Source: Pollutimonas subterranea (GTDB lineage: Bacteria; Pseudomonadota; Gammaproteobacteria; Burkholderiales; Burkholderiaceae_B). From it: 64,000 nt of DNA. This document shows, one piece after another, positions 46,110 through 54,713 of this stretch. The position numbers and the translations under genes are program-made. The stretch's first letter is position 1. Every line of letters begins with the position of its first letter. The stretch covers positions 243,220-307,219 of the forward strand of contig NZ_PDNW01000004.1 of NCBI RefSeq assembly GCF_002849655.1. The letters are read 5' to 3'. The notes under the pieces are model-generated. The model was not told where the DNA came from, did no database searches, and was given only the letters and a program-made list of their open reading frames with translations.

Positions 46110-47087
46110 ATGCCTCAACTACGAAAGATCGCCGCTGGACTATGCCTGCTTGCCACGACCGGGTTCGCAACACTTGGCGCCCAGGCCGCCGCGTTCCCCA
46201 CCAAACCCGTCAATATCATTGTTCCACATGCGCCGGGCGGAACGAACGATATCGTGGCCCGACTGATTTCCGAAAAACTGGCGCAGCAACTCGGCCAGCC
46301 TTTTATCGTGAACAATCGCCCCGGCGCTGGCGGAAATATCGGCACACAGGCCGTGCTGCGCGAGCCCGCCGACGGCTACACCATTCTATTTACGGTCAGC
46401 AGTACCCAAGCCATCAACCCCACCTTGTACAAAGACCCGGGATTCGATCCGGTCAAGGACTTCGAGCCGGTAGCTGCCGTAGGTTCGGTACCGAATGTTC
46501 TCTGCGTGAACCCTTCTTTTCCGGCCAAGAACCTGAAAGAATTTATCCAGCTTATCAAGGACAATCCCGACAAATACCAATATGCGTCGGCGGGAAATGG
46601 CTCGCTGAACCATTTGCTGGGCGCCATGCTGGACAGCAAAGCTGACTTGAAGCTCCAACACATTCCCTACCGGGGCGTTGCTCCGGCCATGGCCGATGTC
46701 TTGGGCAATCAGGTGCCCATGGTTTTTGCCAGCCTGCCTTCGTCCATCTCCAATATCCAGAGCGGCAAGTTACGTGCTATCGGTGTCAGCACAAGCGCTC
46801 GCAACCCCGCCCTGCCCGATGTTCCCGCCATTGGCGAGGAGATCCCCGGCTACAGCGGCGATCTATGGATCGCCATGTACGCGCCCAAGGGTACCCCCAA
46901 AGAGGTCATCGACACGTTATATAAGGCAACGGAGGCCGTGCTGAAAGAGGCCGACGTCAAAGATCGCTTTGACAAGCTTGGCATTGAAATGCTGCATGAC
47001 AACCCCGAGCAGCTCGCCCAAAGGCTTGCTGAAGACCTTGAAAAATGGTCGGGCATCGTCAAGGCGTCCGGTGCGCAAATTAATTAA
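46110..47087 (+). CDS. Bug-family periplasmic solute receptor
   Basis: A 325-residue Bug receptor. Leader MPQLRKIAAGLCLLATTGF ends in AQAA; the ligand loop is VPHAPGGTNDIVAR, followed by VNNRPGAGGNIG and HIPYRGVAPAMADVLG. GGAGACA lies upstream of the ATG. It leads a Bug-CaiB-CitE operon under a divergent LysR, so the imported acid is probably activated by the CaiB enzyme encoded 30 bp downstream. Confidence 0.92.
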   Translation: MPQLRKIAAGLCLLATTGFATLGAQAAAFPTKPVNIIVPHAPGGTNDIVARLISEKLAQQLGQPFIVNNRPGAGGNIGTQAVLREPADGYTILFTVSSTQAINPTLYKDPGFDPVKDFEPVAAVGSVPNVLCVNPSFPAKNLKEFIQLIKDNPDKYQYASAGNGSLNHLLGAMLDSKADLKLQHIPYRGVAPAMADVLGNQVPMVFASLPSSISNIQSGKLRAIGVSTSARNPALPDVPAIGEEIPGYSGDLWIAMYAPKGTPKEVIDTLYKATEAVLKEADVKDRFDKLGIEMLHDNPEQLAQRLAEDLEKWSGIVKASGAQIN

Positions 47088-47117
47088 TCAACGCTATGTC
47101 AGTTTGTTGGAGTTCGC

Positions 47118-48290
47118 ATGAAAGCATGTAACCTGAACCACGAAGGGCCTCTGGCAGGCGTGAAGGTAATCGATTTGTCGCGCTTGGTGGCCGGAAATAT
47201 GCTTTCGCTTTTTCTTGCCGACTTCGGCGCCGACGTTATCAAAATCGAACGCCCGGAAAAAGGCGACGATCTCCGGAGTTGGCGTGAAGCGGGACAGGCG
47301 GTTTACTGGAAGGTATATGGCAGAAACAAACGTTCCGCCGTCATTGATTTCAAGACCGAGGACGGCCTCGACCAGCTTAAAAAACTGATTAAGAGCGCTC
47401 AGATCGTAGTCGAAAACTTCGTGCCCGGCGGCCTGGAAAAAATGGGACTCTCGCCCAACGTACTGCACGAGCTCAACCCTGCCCTCGTTATCGCCCGGGT
47501 TTCAGGCTGGGGGCAAACCGGACCGTATAAGTCAAAACCGGGTTTCGGTACGCTGGTCGAAGCCATGTCGGGCTTTGCCTATTTGAACGGTTTTGCCGAT
47601 AAGCCGCCCGCCTTGCCTCCCCTGGCCATGGCGGACATGATCGCGGGCATCTACGGCGCCGCCGGCGTACTCACCGCCCTGCGCGCATCCGAGAAGAATG
47701 GCATCGGCCAGGTGGTCGACCTGTCACTGTTCGAACCGATTTTTTCGCTGATTTCATCCGAGGCCGCCAAATACCAACTGAGCGGCGAACCCACCATGCG
47801 ATCGGGCAATCAGTCCAGCCACACCGCGCCGCGCAACGTCTACGCCTGTCAGGACGATAAACACATTGCCCTGTCCGGCTCCATGCAGTCCATGGCCATG
47901 AAAATCTTCGATACCATCGGGCGCCCGGAACTGAAAACAGACCCGCGGTTCCATGACAACGATGCCCGCGTTTTGAACCGGGACTTGCTGGACGGCATTA
48001 TTCAAGAATTCATCGGATCAAAAACACAGGATGAATGCCTGGGCCTGTTTGAACAAGCCAACGTCACCGCAGGCCCGGTGTGCTCGGTGGCCGACCTGAT
48101 CGATCACCCGTTCATCGTCGGCCGGGAGGCCATCGTCCATCTCGAAGACGAAGAGTTGGGCAGCGTTCCCATGCACAACATCATTCCGCGCCTGTCGCAA
48201 AGCCCCGGCGGCTTCAGGCGAGCCGCTCCCAGGCTGGGCGAGCATACGGCCGATGTGCTGGCCGAAGTCGAGCACATTACCCTTAACTGA
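47118..48290 (+). CDS. CaiB/BaiF (family III) CoA-transferase
   Basis: A 390-residue family III CoA-transferase. Signatures: GVKVIDLSRLVAGNMLSLFLADFGADVIKIERP, DDLRSWREAGQ, NKRSAVIDFKT, VENFVPGGLEKMG and the catalytic Asp in MADMIAGIYGAAG. GGAG precedes the ATG. With the CitE-like lyase 14 bp downstream it would make a CoA thioester of a dicarboxylate or hydroxyacid for cleavage, as in malyl- or citramalyl-CoA pathways. No hydratase is in the operon, so the imported acid may already be hydroxylated. Confidence 0.9.
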   Translation: MKACNLNHEGPLAGVKVIDLSRLVAGNMLSLFLADFGADVIKIERPEKGDDLRSWREAGQAVYWKVYGRNKRSAVIDFKTEDGLDQLKKLIKSAQIVVENFVPGGLEKMGLSPNVLHELNPALVIARVSGWGQTGPYKSKPGFGTLVEAMSGFAYLNGFADKPPALPPLAMADMIAGIYGAAGVLTALRASEKNGIGQVVDLSLFEPIFSLISSEAAKYQLSGEPTMRSGNQSSHTAPRNVYACQDDKHIALSGSMQSMAMKIFDTIGRPELKTDPRFHDNDARVLNRDLLDGIIQEFIGSKTQDECLGLFEQANVTAGPVCSVADLIDHPFIVGREAIVHLEDEELGSVPMHNIIPRLSQSPGGFRRAAPRLGEHTADVLAEVEHITLN

Positions 48291-48304
48291 GCAGGACCAC
48301 GACT

Positions 48305-49180
48305 ATGAATTCCGTTTTCGCATGGCGTTCCATGCTGTTTGTACCGGTTACCAACGAGCGCTTCATTCAAAGCGCATTGCGCCGGCCTGCCGACGCCCTC
48401 CAGCTCGATCTCGAAGACAGCATTGCCCTTGAGCACAAGGAAGAAGCACGTCACCGTGTCGCCGAGGTTGCCAAACGCTGTCGCGACAACAACTACGATG
48501 TCATCGTACGGGTGAATCGCCCCTGGCGGATGCTGGTCCGCGATATCGAAGCCTCTGTCTGCGAAAGCGTCCAGGCATTAACACTGCCCAAAGTTCCCAA
48601 TGCGGAATTCGTCCAAGCAGTGGCGGAAATCGTCGACGAAGTGGAAACGGAAAAAGGTATGCCTGTGGGCAGTACCCGGTTCATCGTCATGATCGAAGAC
48701 GTGGAAGGTCTGCATAATATGCACCGCATTGCCGCAGCCCATCCGCGCATTTGCGGCATGATCGTCGGCGCCGAAGATTTGGCCGTCTCCATGCAAATGG
48801 CCGTCGACGCCGACAGCCTGTATGTCCCCAACGTCATGGCCGTCGCCGCCTGCCGGCGCGCCGGCATTGCGCCCATCGGGTTTGTCGGTTCAGTGGCCGA
48901 TTTTGCCGACGAACAGGAGTTCAAGAAGGTAGTGGAACGAGCCGCCCGCCTGGGCTTCGAAGGCGCGTTCTGCATTCATCCCGCTCAGGTCGCATTGGCC
49001 AATAGCGCCTTCTCCCCCACCGAGTCTGCCGTCGAACGGGCCAAAGCCTTGATCAACAAATTCGAAGAAGAAAAGGCCTTGGGGCGCGCCGCCTGCACGT
49101 TCGAAGGCAGAATGGTCGACGCGCCCGTCGTAAAGCAAGCGTTGCGGCTGATTGAGAAAGGGCGGGTGTTCGGTCTATAG
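48305..49180 (+). CDS. CitE-like (citramalyl/malyl-CoA) lyase
   Basis: A 291-residue member of the HpcH/HpaI-CitE superfamily. It starts RSMLFVPVTNERFIQSALRRPADALQLDLEDSI, the standard CitE opening with metal-site Asp and Glu, and continues VRVNRPW, LTLPKVPN, VMIEDVEGLHNM and GAFCIHPAQV. It would split a 3-hydroxyacyl-CoA dicarboxylate into an acyl-CoA plus a 2-oxoacid or glyoxylate. Being next to CaiB supports a CoA-thioester substrate. Confidence 0.9.
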   Translation: MNSVFAWRSMLFVPVTNERFIQSALRRPADALQLDLEDSIALEHKEEARHRVAEVAKRCRDNNYDVIVRVNRPWRMLVRDIEASVCESVQALTLPKVPNAEFVQAVAEIVDEVETEKGMPVGSTRFIVMIEDVEGLHNMHRIAAAHPRICGMIVGAEDLAVSMQMAVDADSLYVPNVMAVAACRRAGIAPIGFVGSVADFADEQEFKKVVERAARLGFEGAFCIHPAQVALANSAFSPTESAVERAKALINKFEEEKALGRAACTFEGRMVDAPVVKQALRLIEKGRVFGL

Positions 49181-49235
49181 CTGGCTTCGGCACTCGTCAG
49201 TTCCATACGGCGCAGGCACCATCAGGCCGTAAAAC

Positions 49236-49328
49236 GTTTCCCTCGTGTCCGACTGTAATACCGGTTGCCCTCCGCTGAGGGCAGCCCGTAAACTCTGCTG
49301 AAGGACATGGTTGTATCCCCTATCTTCA
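49236..49328 (+). repeat. Dispersed 93-bp leader repeat, copy A
   Basis: This stretch resembles 53482-53576 along its full length, with shared blocks GTTTCCCTCGTG, AATACCGGTTGC, GCTGAAG and TATCTTCA at matching spacing. Copy A sits directly upstream of the secreted proline-rich protein gene at 49344 and probably contains its promoter. Both copies have the same orientation. Confidence 0.7.
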
Positions 49329-49343
49329 CGCTTGAGAGGGATC

Positions 49344-49736
49344 ATGAAACTACAGTATTGGGTGACGATTGTCGCTGCGAGTACATTGTGGGGACCGGCT
49401 TGCGTGTGGGCTCAAGGGGCGCATGGCGTGCCGCCTTTGCCTGTCCCGCATGCCCCGGAACACCAGCCGGATGGCGCAGGAAATTTCCTGCCCGATATTG
49501 TTGATCCCGCCCTTCCCAACCGTCACGTACCGAACCGTCGCGTACCCAGCTTGGCGCCACCCCAGCCCGGCGACACCCATCCGATCACGCCCGACGAGGC
49601 GTGGGGCAAGCCGCCGCCCTTGATCAAGCCCGCCCTTCCTACCGGAAGATCCGGCTCGGACAGCTCGACCGCAATGCAACCCCTGAACGGAACGGGCAGC
49701 GAAGGCATCCAGGACCTGCTGCGCACGGACAAGTAA
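49344..49736 (+). CDS. Small secreted proline-rich protein, unknown function
   Basis: A 130-residue protein with a signal peptide (MKLQYWVTIVAASTLWGPACVWAQ). The mature part is rich in Pro, with PPLPVPHAPEHQPDG, RHVPNRRVPSLAPPQPGD and a Ser/Gly-rich end. I do not recognise a family; it has no hydrophobic core typical of an enzyme and is probably disordered in the periplasm. ATG at 49344 follows GAGAGGG. Its upstream region and its last 60 bp resemble the relic at 53482-53650, so it belongs to a small duplicated family. Confidence 0.65.
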   Translation: MKLQYWVTIVAASTLWGPACVWAQGAHGVPPLPVPHAPEHQPDGAGNFLPDIVDPALPNRHVPNRRVPSLAPPQPGDTHPITPDEAWGKPPPLIKPALPTGRSGSDSSTAMQPLNGTGSEGIQDLLRTDK

Positions 49737-49768
49737 AGTACGCAGCAAAACCATTGCCCGTACAGAAC

Positions 49769-50779
49769 TCAACGTTCGGCACGATCGCGGTAGTCGACCG
49801 GTACGAAAATGAAGCCACCGTCGCTTTCAGCCCGAATATGACCCAGTCCAGGGAAAGGAAGATGAGCGCCCGCTACCAGTTCGCGTTTAGCAGCGGCCAA
49901 CGCGAATTGCCTCTCACGTTGCGCTACGGCTTCCTTGGGTGATACGTCGTAAAGAATGGCAATTTCCGGCTTTGGAAATTGCACCGATGCCACGTGCACG
50001 ATGTCACCGATGAACTTGATCGACTGACCTTTGCTTTCTAGCTGATAAAAGCTGTGTCCTGGTGTATGTCCCGATGTAGGGATCGCCTTGACGCCAGGAA
50101 ACAGTTGAGTCTGCCCGGTGAAAGTCTGTACCTTGCCGGCTTTGACATAAGCCCCGACGGATTTCACCGCTTCCTCAAAGTACTTCTTGTCATAGCCTTC
50201 AACGCCGTGGATGTTCGCAGGATCGAGAAACAGATCCACGTCGGGCTTGCCCACATGAACGGTCGCACTGGGGAATACCCGTTGACCGTCGGTAACCAGG
50301 CCACCGCTATGGTCAGTATGAATATGGGTCAGCAAGATATCGGTAATCTGCTCGGGCGAGTAGCCCGCCGATTTCAAATTTCCAAGCAGCTTACCGCCAT
50401 TACCTGGACCAAAGAATAAACCGGATCCGGTATCGACCAAAACGAGTCGAGTGCCAGTATCAATCAGAAAGACATTGATAGACGCCTCGACAGGATTAGA
50501 TAAAAATGCATGCTTCAGTAAACTGTCGGTTTCAGTGGCGGTGGTATTGGTCAGCAGGGCGTGCAGATCCTGAGGAACAGTACCATCGGACAATGCGGTA
50601 ACTTGGAAGTCCCCTACGCGATAACGATAGACACCAGGGGCTTGAGCATGAAATTGCGAGGCAGCCACCGCATGAGCCCCATGGGCATCACTCGCTGCAT
50701 TGGCGCCAAGAGGAAAAACGCCAATGACCGCTATTGACGCTGCCAACAGACGCGAGATAAAAAAATTGTTGAGTTGCAT
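49769..50779 (-). CDS. Exported metallo-beta-lactamase-fold hydrolase
   Basis: A 336-residue MBL-fold protein with a Sec leader (LLAASIAVIGVFPLGANA). The zinc motif is LLTHIHTDHSGGLV, with later ligands in TSGHTPGHSFY and IGDIVHV. This layout is seen in quorum-quenching lactonases and other periplasmic MBL hydrolases; the substrate is unknown. It is divergent from the LysR gene at 50915, which probably controls it. Confidence 0.88.
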   Translation of the reverse strand: MQLNNFFISRLLAASIAVIGVFPLGANAASDAHGAHAVAASQFHAQAPGVYRYRVGDFQVTALSDGTVPQDLHALLTNTTATETDSLLKHAFLSNPVEASINVFLIDTGTRLVLVDTGSGLFFGPGNGGKLLGNLKSAGYSPEQITDILLTHIHTDHSGGLVTDGQRVFPSATVHVGKPDVDLFLDPANIHGVEGYDKKYFEEAVKSVGAYVKAGKVQTFTGQTQLFPGVKAIPTSGHTPGHSFYQLESKGQSIKFIGDIVHVASVQFPKPEIAILYDVSPKEAVAQRERQFALAAAKRELVAGAHLPFPGLGHIRAESDGGFIFVPVDYRDRAER

Positions 50780-50914
50780 AGACCACTCCAGAATAATGCT
50801 TGGGTTTGATGACCGCCCCGATCACGTCAGTATGCCGAGATCAGTACAGACCAAACTCTAAAGCTTCGCTGTCGCGATCGTGAGTTGCCTTTCCCTATAC
50901 GAGGTATACCGAAT

Positions 50915-51850
50915 ATGAATATCCGGCGGTCGGATCTCCCTTTGCTCATTTCACTGGATGTGCTCCTTGAAGAGCGAAACGTCACACGTGCCGCGAAACG
51001 ATTGAACATCAGCCAGCCAGCACTATCAACACAACTGAGTCGGCTCAGGGACATGTTTAACGATCCCCTCCTCGTTCTCTCGGAGGCGGGTCGGGGAATG
51101 GCGCCCACCGACCGTGCATTGGCCATTCAGCCGCGCTTGCATCAGGCCTTGTTGGATCTACAGGGGGCTGTTGCTTCCAGCGAAGACTTCGAGCCGCTCA
51201 CTGCGCAGCGAAATTTCTTAGTTGCCGTAAACGACAACCTCTTCACGCAAGTGGGATTGGCAGTCACGCAATCGGTTTTGGCGCATCGTTCACCAGGCAT
51301 ACGCCTGAGCTTTATTGCCCCGATGGAAGAGAATCTGACTTACAGAATGGAAAGAGGCGAAATTGACCTGTATGTCGGTCTTACGCAAAAAGTGCCCGAC
51401 GTATTGAAGGCTAGATTCTTGCTCAAGGATGACTTTCGCTTGGCGCAGCGCAAGGGTCATCCACGGGGTACGGAAGATCCCAGTCTCGAGGAGTACTGCT
51501 CTCTCGCTCACGTCATGGTCTCGCAAGAGGGCAAGTTCAAAAGCAGTGTGGACGACGCACTGGAAAGCTTGGGACGTGAGCGCCACGTGGCGCTGACAGT
51601 ATCCAGCTACAACCAGATACCGCTGGTGCTCGAGAGCACAGACTGCGTGGCGACCCTCCCTAACCGACTACTGCAACGCTATGCCGCATACCTCGATATT
51701 TTGCCCCTGCCTTTCCATCTGCCCACCTTTGACGTCGCCATGGCATGGCATCCCAGGGCCCATGAAGATCCAGCCCATCAATGGCTACGCGAACATTTCA
51801 TTCGGGCCGCTGGCCCACCTGCAATTGCGCGCCCGAGTGGCCCGGCTTAG
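50915..51850 (+). CDS. LysR-family transcriptional regulator (NodD-like)
   Basis: A 311-residue LysR regulator of the NodD/PcpR-like branch: RRSDLPLLISLDVLLEERNVTRAAKRLNISQPALSTQLSRLR, with an effector domain from about residue 90. ATG at 50915 follows GAGGT, and the longer frame upstream is not needed. It is divergent from the MBL hydrolase gene (135 bp between starts) and overlaps the convergent siderophore-interacting gene by 4 bp. Confidence 0.9.
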   Translation: MNIRRSDLPLLISLDVLLEERNVTRAAKRLNISQPALSTQLSRLRDMFNDPLLVLSEAGRGMAPTDRALAIQPRLHQALLDLQGAVASSEDFEPLTAQRNFLVAVNDNLFTQVGLAVTQSVLAHRSPGIRLSFIAPMEENLTYRMERGEIDLYVGLTQKVPDVLKARFLLKDDFRLAQRKGHPRGTEDPSLEEYCSLAHVMVSQEGKFKSSVDDALESLGRERHVALTVSSYNQIPLVLESTDCVATLPNRLLQRYAAYLDILPLPFHLPTFDVAMAWHPRAHEDPAHQWLREHFIRAAGPPAIARPSGPA

Positions 51851-52671
51851 TCCTCGAAGGTCTGGTGGGCGGCGCTGTCGCCACGCCGCCAGTAGCTGGC
51901 GGCGCGAATACGGGACTTGTCCAGGCCCTGTTCCTGGACCAGATACTGGCGTATTCCCCGAATAGCCGAAAATTCACCGGCAGCCCATACATAACCCTCG
52001 CCGTCGGGAAGTTGAAGTTCGCGAACGGCACGCTCCAGGGCGCTTACCCCATCGGTCGAAGCCACTGGGCCGTGCACCCAACGGATGCTGAGGTCCGTAT
52101 TGGTTTCCAACAAGGGCTCGACATCGGGATTAGCTACTTCAATGACAGCCAGCACGCGCTTGCCTTCAGGAAGTTCTTCAAGCCTGCGGCCAATGGCCGG
52201 CAATGCCGATTCATCGCCAATCAATAGATGCCAGTCGAATCCGTGAGGAATGACGAAGGACCCTCGAGGCCCAGCGATACCCAGGTATTGGCCTACCGTA
52301 GCCTGTGCGGCCCACGTCGCCGCGGGACCGCTGCCATGCAACACGAAATCGATGTCCAGTTCGCGCGTAGCGCCATCGTATCGACGAGGCGTGTAATCCC
52401 GGGCAGCCGGACGTTCTCCTTCGGGAAATGTCGGCCCGCTTGGACCAATAATTGGCAACACCGGTTTGGCGCCCGGCGAAGATGGAAAAAACACTTTGAC
52501 ATGATCATCGAATGACGCCGACATGAAGTCGTCCAGATCTTCCCCCGTAAGCGTTATGCGCACACGCGACGGGGTAAGCGGTGTTACGCGACACACTTCC
52601 AGCTGGCGAGCCTTCAGGGGATGGCGGATTTTTTGCACGGTCAGTTCGGTTTGTTTGACTAAGGTATTCAT
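51847..52671 (-). CDS. Siderophore-interacting ferric reductase (YqjH/ViuB-like)
   Basis: A 274-residue NADPH-dependent flavoprotein. The FAD-binding motif is RDYTPRRYDG, followed by IAGPRGSFVIPHGFDWHLLIGDESALPAIGRRLEEL and YVWAAGEFSAIRGIRQYLVQE. It is predicted to reduce ferric chelates after uptake. It follows the PadR-type regulator gene by 8 bp; the gene pair mirrors yqjH-yqjI of E. coli, where the regulator represses the reductase in response to metals. Confidence 0.9.
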   Translation of the reverse strand: MNTLVKQTELTVQKIRHPLKARQLEVCRVTPLTPSRVRITLTGEDLDDFMSASFDDHVKVFFPSSPGAKPVLPIIGPSGPTFPEGERPAARDYTPRRYDGATRELDIDFVLHGSGPAATWAAQATVGQYLGIAGPRGSFVIPHGFDWHLLIGDESALPAIGRRLEELPEGKRVLAVIEVANPDVEPLLETNTDLSIRWVHGPVASTDGVSALERAVRELQLPDGEGYVWAAGEFSAIRGIRQYLVQEQGLDKSRIRAASYWRRGDSAAHQTFED

Positions 52672-52679
52672 GTTGTTTC

Positions 52680-53360
52680 CTAAGAATCGCTAGAGGGAGC
52701 GGCGTCGGCGCCCAGAATTTCGGACGCCGCACGCTGAAGAATCGCAGCGATCCGGCGTTGCTCGTCGGTAGAGGCGTCGCTGTGTCGATACAAAGCCATC
52801 TTCAGTGCACGGCGCGCTTCGACGAATTCGGACAGCCAACCGCTTGCGCCGACGCCTCCCGGTTCGGACGCGGCTTCATCGGTCAAAGCCTCCTTTATCC
52901 AGGCCATTTTGCGTGCGGCATGTTTAAGCTTGGCGAAGAGCAGCTCAATGCGTTCGCGATTGGCGTCCAGGTAAAGGCGTCCGGGCTCGGCCAAGTGATA
53001 ACGTTTACGATTGCCATGTGCCTCGACTGTCGCGTAATCGAGTTCCTCCAGATAGGTGAGGGCCGGATAAACCATACCCGGACTCGGCGTGTAAAAGCCG
53101 TTGGAACGGGTTTCCAGCGCTTTGATGAGTTCATACCCATGGCTGGCCTGTTCCTTAAGCAAAGCCAGCAACATCAGCTGCAACTCTTCGGAACCGAACT
53201 TACGGCCGCGTGTCAGGCTCCCGCCGTTGCCGCCCATGCCATCCCAGCTTTCGATAACGCCTTTTCCACCTTGCCTTCCGGAGTGTCGCCCCGCCGCCAT
53301 CCGCAAGGAACGGTCACCGCAGATGCTGTATGTGAAGACTGAATTGTTCATTTCGTGCAT
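52680..53360 (-). CDS. PadR-family regulator (YqjI-like)
   Basis: A 226-residue regulator. The winged helix is LMLLALLKEQASHGYELIKAL...GFYTPSPGMVYPALTYLEEL, followed by RKRYHLAEPGRLYL and a helical C-terminal dimerisation half. The E. coli YqjI has a His/Cys-rich metal-binding N terminus; here the first 50 residues are a different, Gly/Arg-rich extension with one Cys and two His. ATG at 53360 has AAAGG upstream. An almost perfect palindrome lies 13-36 bp upstream and is the likely autoregulatory site. Confidence 0.85.
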   Translation of the reverse strand: MHEMNNSVFTYSICGDRSLRMAAGRHSGRQGGKGVIESWDGMGGNGGSLTRGRKFGSEELQLMLLALLKEQASHGYELIKALETRSNGFYTPSPGMVYPALTYLEELDYATVEAHGNRKRYHLAEPGRLYLDANRERIELLFAKLKHAARKMAWIKEALTDEAASEPGGVGASGWLSEFVEARRALKMALYRHSDASTDEQRRIAAILQRAASEILGADAAPSSDS

Positions 53361-53372
53361 CTCATGCCTTTA

Positions 53373-53396
53373 TATCTTATGATATATCGTAAGATA
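53373..53396. promoter_or_regulatory. PadR (YqjI-like) operator
   Basis: A 24-bp dyad, TATCTTA-N10-TAAGATA with centre GATATATC; all but one base pair are symmetric. It ends 13 bp from the start codon of the PadR-like gene, overlapping its promoter. Position fits self-repression and control of the downstream ferric reductase. Confidence 0.75.
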
Positions 53397-53481
53397 CTAT
53401 TTGAAGCTGGCAGTGTCAACGACCACGATCCACGAAGCGCTTGCCTTCTCCATCTATAGCGGCGGGATCTCACCGGTAGAT

Positions 53482-53650
53482 GTTTCCCTCGTGCCTGGCT
53501 GAAATACCGGTTGCACTACGCTGAAGGCGGCACGTAAGCTCGGCTGAAGTGTATGGTCGCAAACCCGGTATCTTCAAGGCATTACTCAAGTCTCGCCTTC
53601 ACATTCGAGAAGGCCTAACGCAACCCTTGAACGAGACGGGCGAAGGCGTC
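53482..53650 (+). pseudogene. Internally deleted relic of the 49236-49736 locus (repeat copy B)
   Basis: 53482-53576 matches the leader repeat at 49236-49328. After about 43 unrelated bases, 53620-53650 (GCAACCCTTGAACG...ACGGGCGAAGGCGTC) resembles the last coding part of the secreted protein gene at 49676-49710. The middle of the gene (roughly 300 bp) is missing and no useful reading frame remains. The rest of the 340-bp gap 53361-53700 holds the PadR operator and nothing else I can name. Confidence 0.6.
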
Positions 53651-53700
53651 ACGCAGCTACCGCGCGTAGGGCGGTAGGATGTGCATGACCTATTGATATA

Positions 53701-54711
53701 TTAAGTAGGTTTGTCGACGGCCCCTGCCGTATTCGTATTCAAGAACGCGATCAATTTCCTGAACGCGGCATCGAAAAGGATTTCATAACTATTGCGCTCT
53801 ACATATCCAATATGTGGGGTCGCAGTACAGCGAGGCGACTCCGTGAGCCCGGTGGCGTGCAGAACAGGCTCATGCTCATGGACATCGACGGCTACGCGAC
53901 CCGGACGCCCCGCTTTCAGGGCTGCCACCAGAGCGCCCGGCTCAATCAGACCCGGACGGCCCGTATTCACCAGTAAAGATGTAGGCTTCATTAGGCCAAG
54001 GTCGCGCAACGTAACGGAATGGCGTGACTCTGAACTCATGCGCATCTGCAGAGCAAGAATGTCACTCTGTTCGAACAAGGCATCCCGCCCGTCGGTCAGC
54101 CGCACTCCGGTCTTCTGGGCCGCCAAGCGCGTGTTCTCGCGCCCCCAGACCAGGACGTCCATACCGAAAGCCTGCGCATAGCCTCCAAGCAATTGTCCGA
54201 TGCGTCCATAACCCAGTATGCCCAGCGTCTGGCCGTGCAGGGCGCGACCTATCTGGCCCGTCGGATTGCCTTGCTGCCAAGAGCCTTGCTTCATGCTGTT
54301 CATGTAATGATGCACGTTTCGGCTGGCGTTGAGAATCAACGCCCAGGTGATTTCAGCGGCCGAGTGGCCATCGCTGACGCCGCCTTCAAGTATGGCAATG
54401 CCCCGCTGCGCGCAAGCTTCTTGATCGATATGCGATGTAGCCGCCTGGCCCGCCGTACCTGTCTGCACCAGTGCCCTCAATGCGGGGAGACCATCAAGAA
54501 GCTGCGCCGTTATCGGCGAGCGCTCCCGTATCAGAACCAGATACTCGACATCGCGAATTTGCCGAATAGCCCCGTCATCCAGCGGCTGCCGCGTAATGAC
54601 GCGGATATCGGCATTGGGCAAAGCCTCCTTCAACATGCCGTACGCGTTCAACGCGGGGACGAAACCCTCGTAATCATCGATGATGGCAATAACGGGACGC
54701 GCAATGTACAT
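53701..54711 (-). CDS. D-isomer-specific 2-hydroxyacid dehydrogenase
   Basis: A 336-residue NAD-dependent dehydrogenase. The Rossmann motif is GQTLGILGYGRIGQLLGGYAQAFG; catalytic residues are Arg in ALQMRMSSESRHSV, Glu in VAVDVHEHEPV and His in CTATPHIGYVER. The family reduces 2-oxoacids or oxidises D-2-hydroxyacids. ATG at 54711 starts 2 bp after the Bug gene stop; the two are one operon on the minus strand. The Bug ligand is therefore likely to be a 2-hydroxy- or 2-oxoacid. Confidence 0.9.
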   Translation of the reverse strand: MYIARPVIAIIDDYEGFVPALNAYGMLKEALPNADIRVITRQPLDDGAIRQIRDVEYLVLIRERSPITAQLLDGLPALRALVQTGTAGQAATSHIDQEACAQRGIAILEGGVSDGHSAAEITWALILNASRNVHHYMNSMKQGSWQQGNPTGQIGRALHGQTLGILGYGRIGQLLGGYAQAFGMDVLVWGRENTRLAAQKTGVRLTDGRDALFEQSDILALQMRMSSESRHSVTLRDLGLMKPTSLLVNTGRPGLIEPGALVAALKAGRPGRVAVDVHEHEPVLHATGLTESPRCTATPHIGYVERNSYEILFDAAFRKLIAFLNTNTAGAVDKPT

Positions 54712-54713
54712 GA

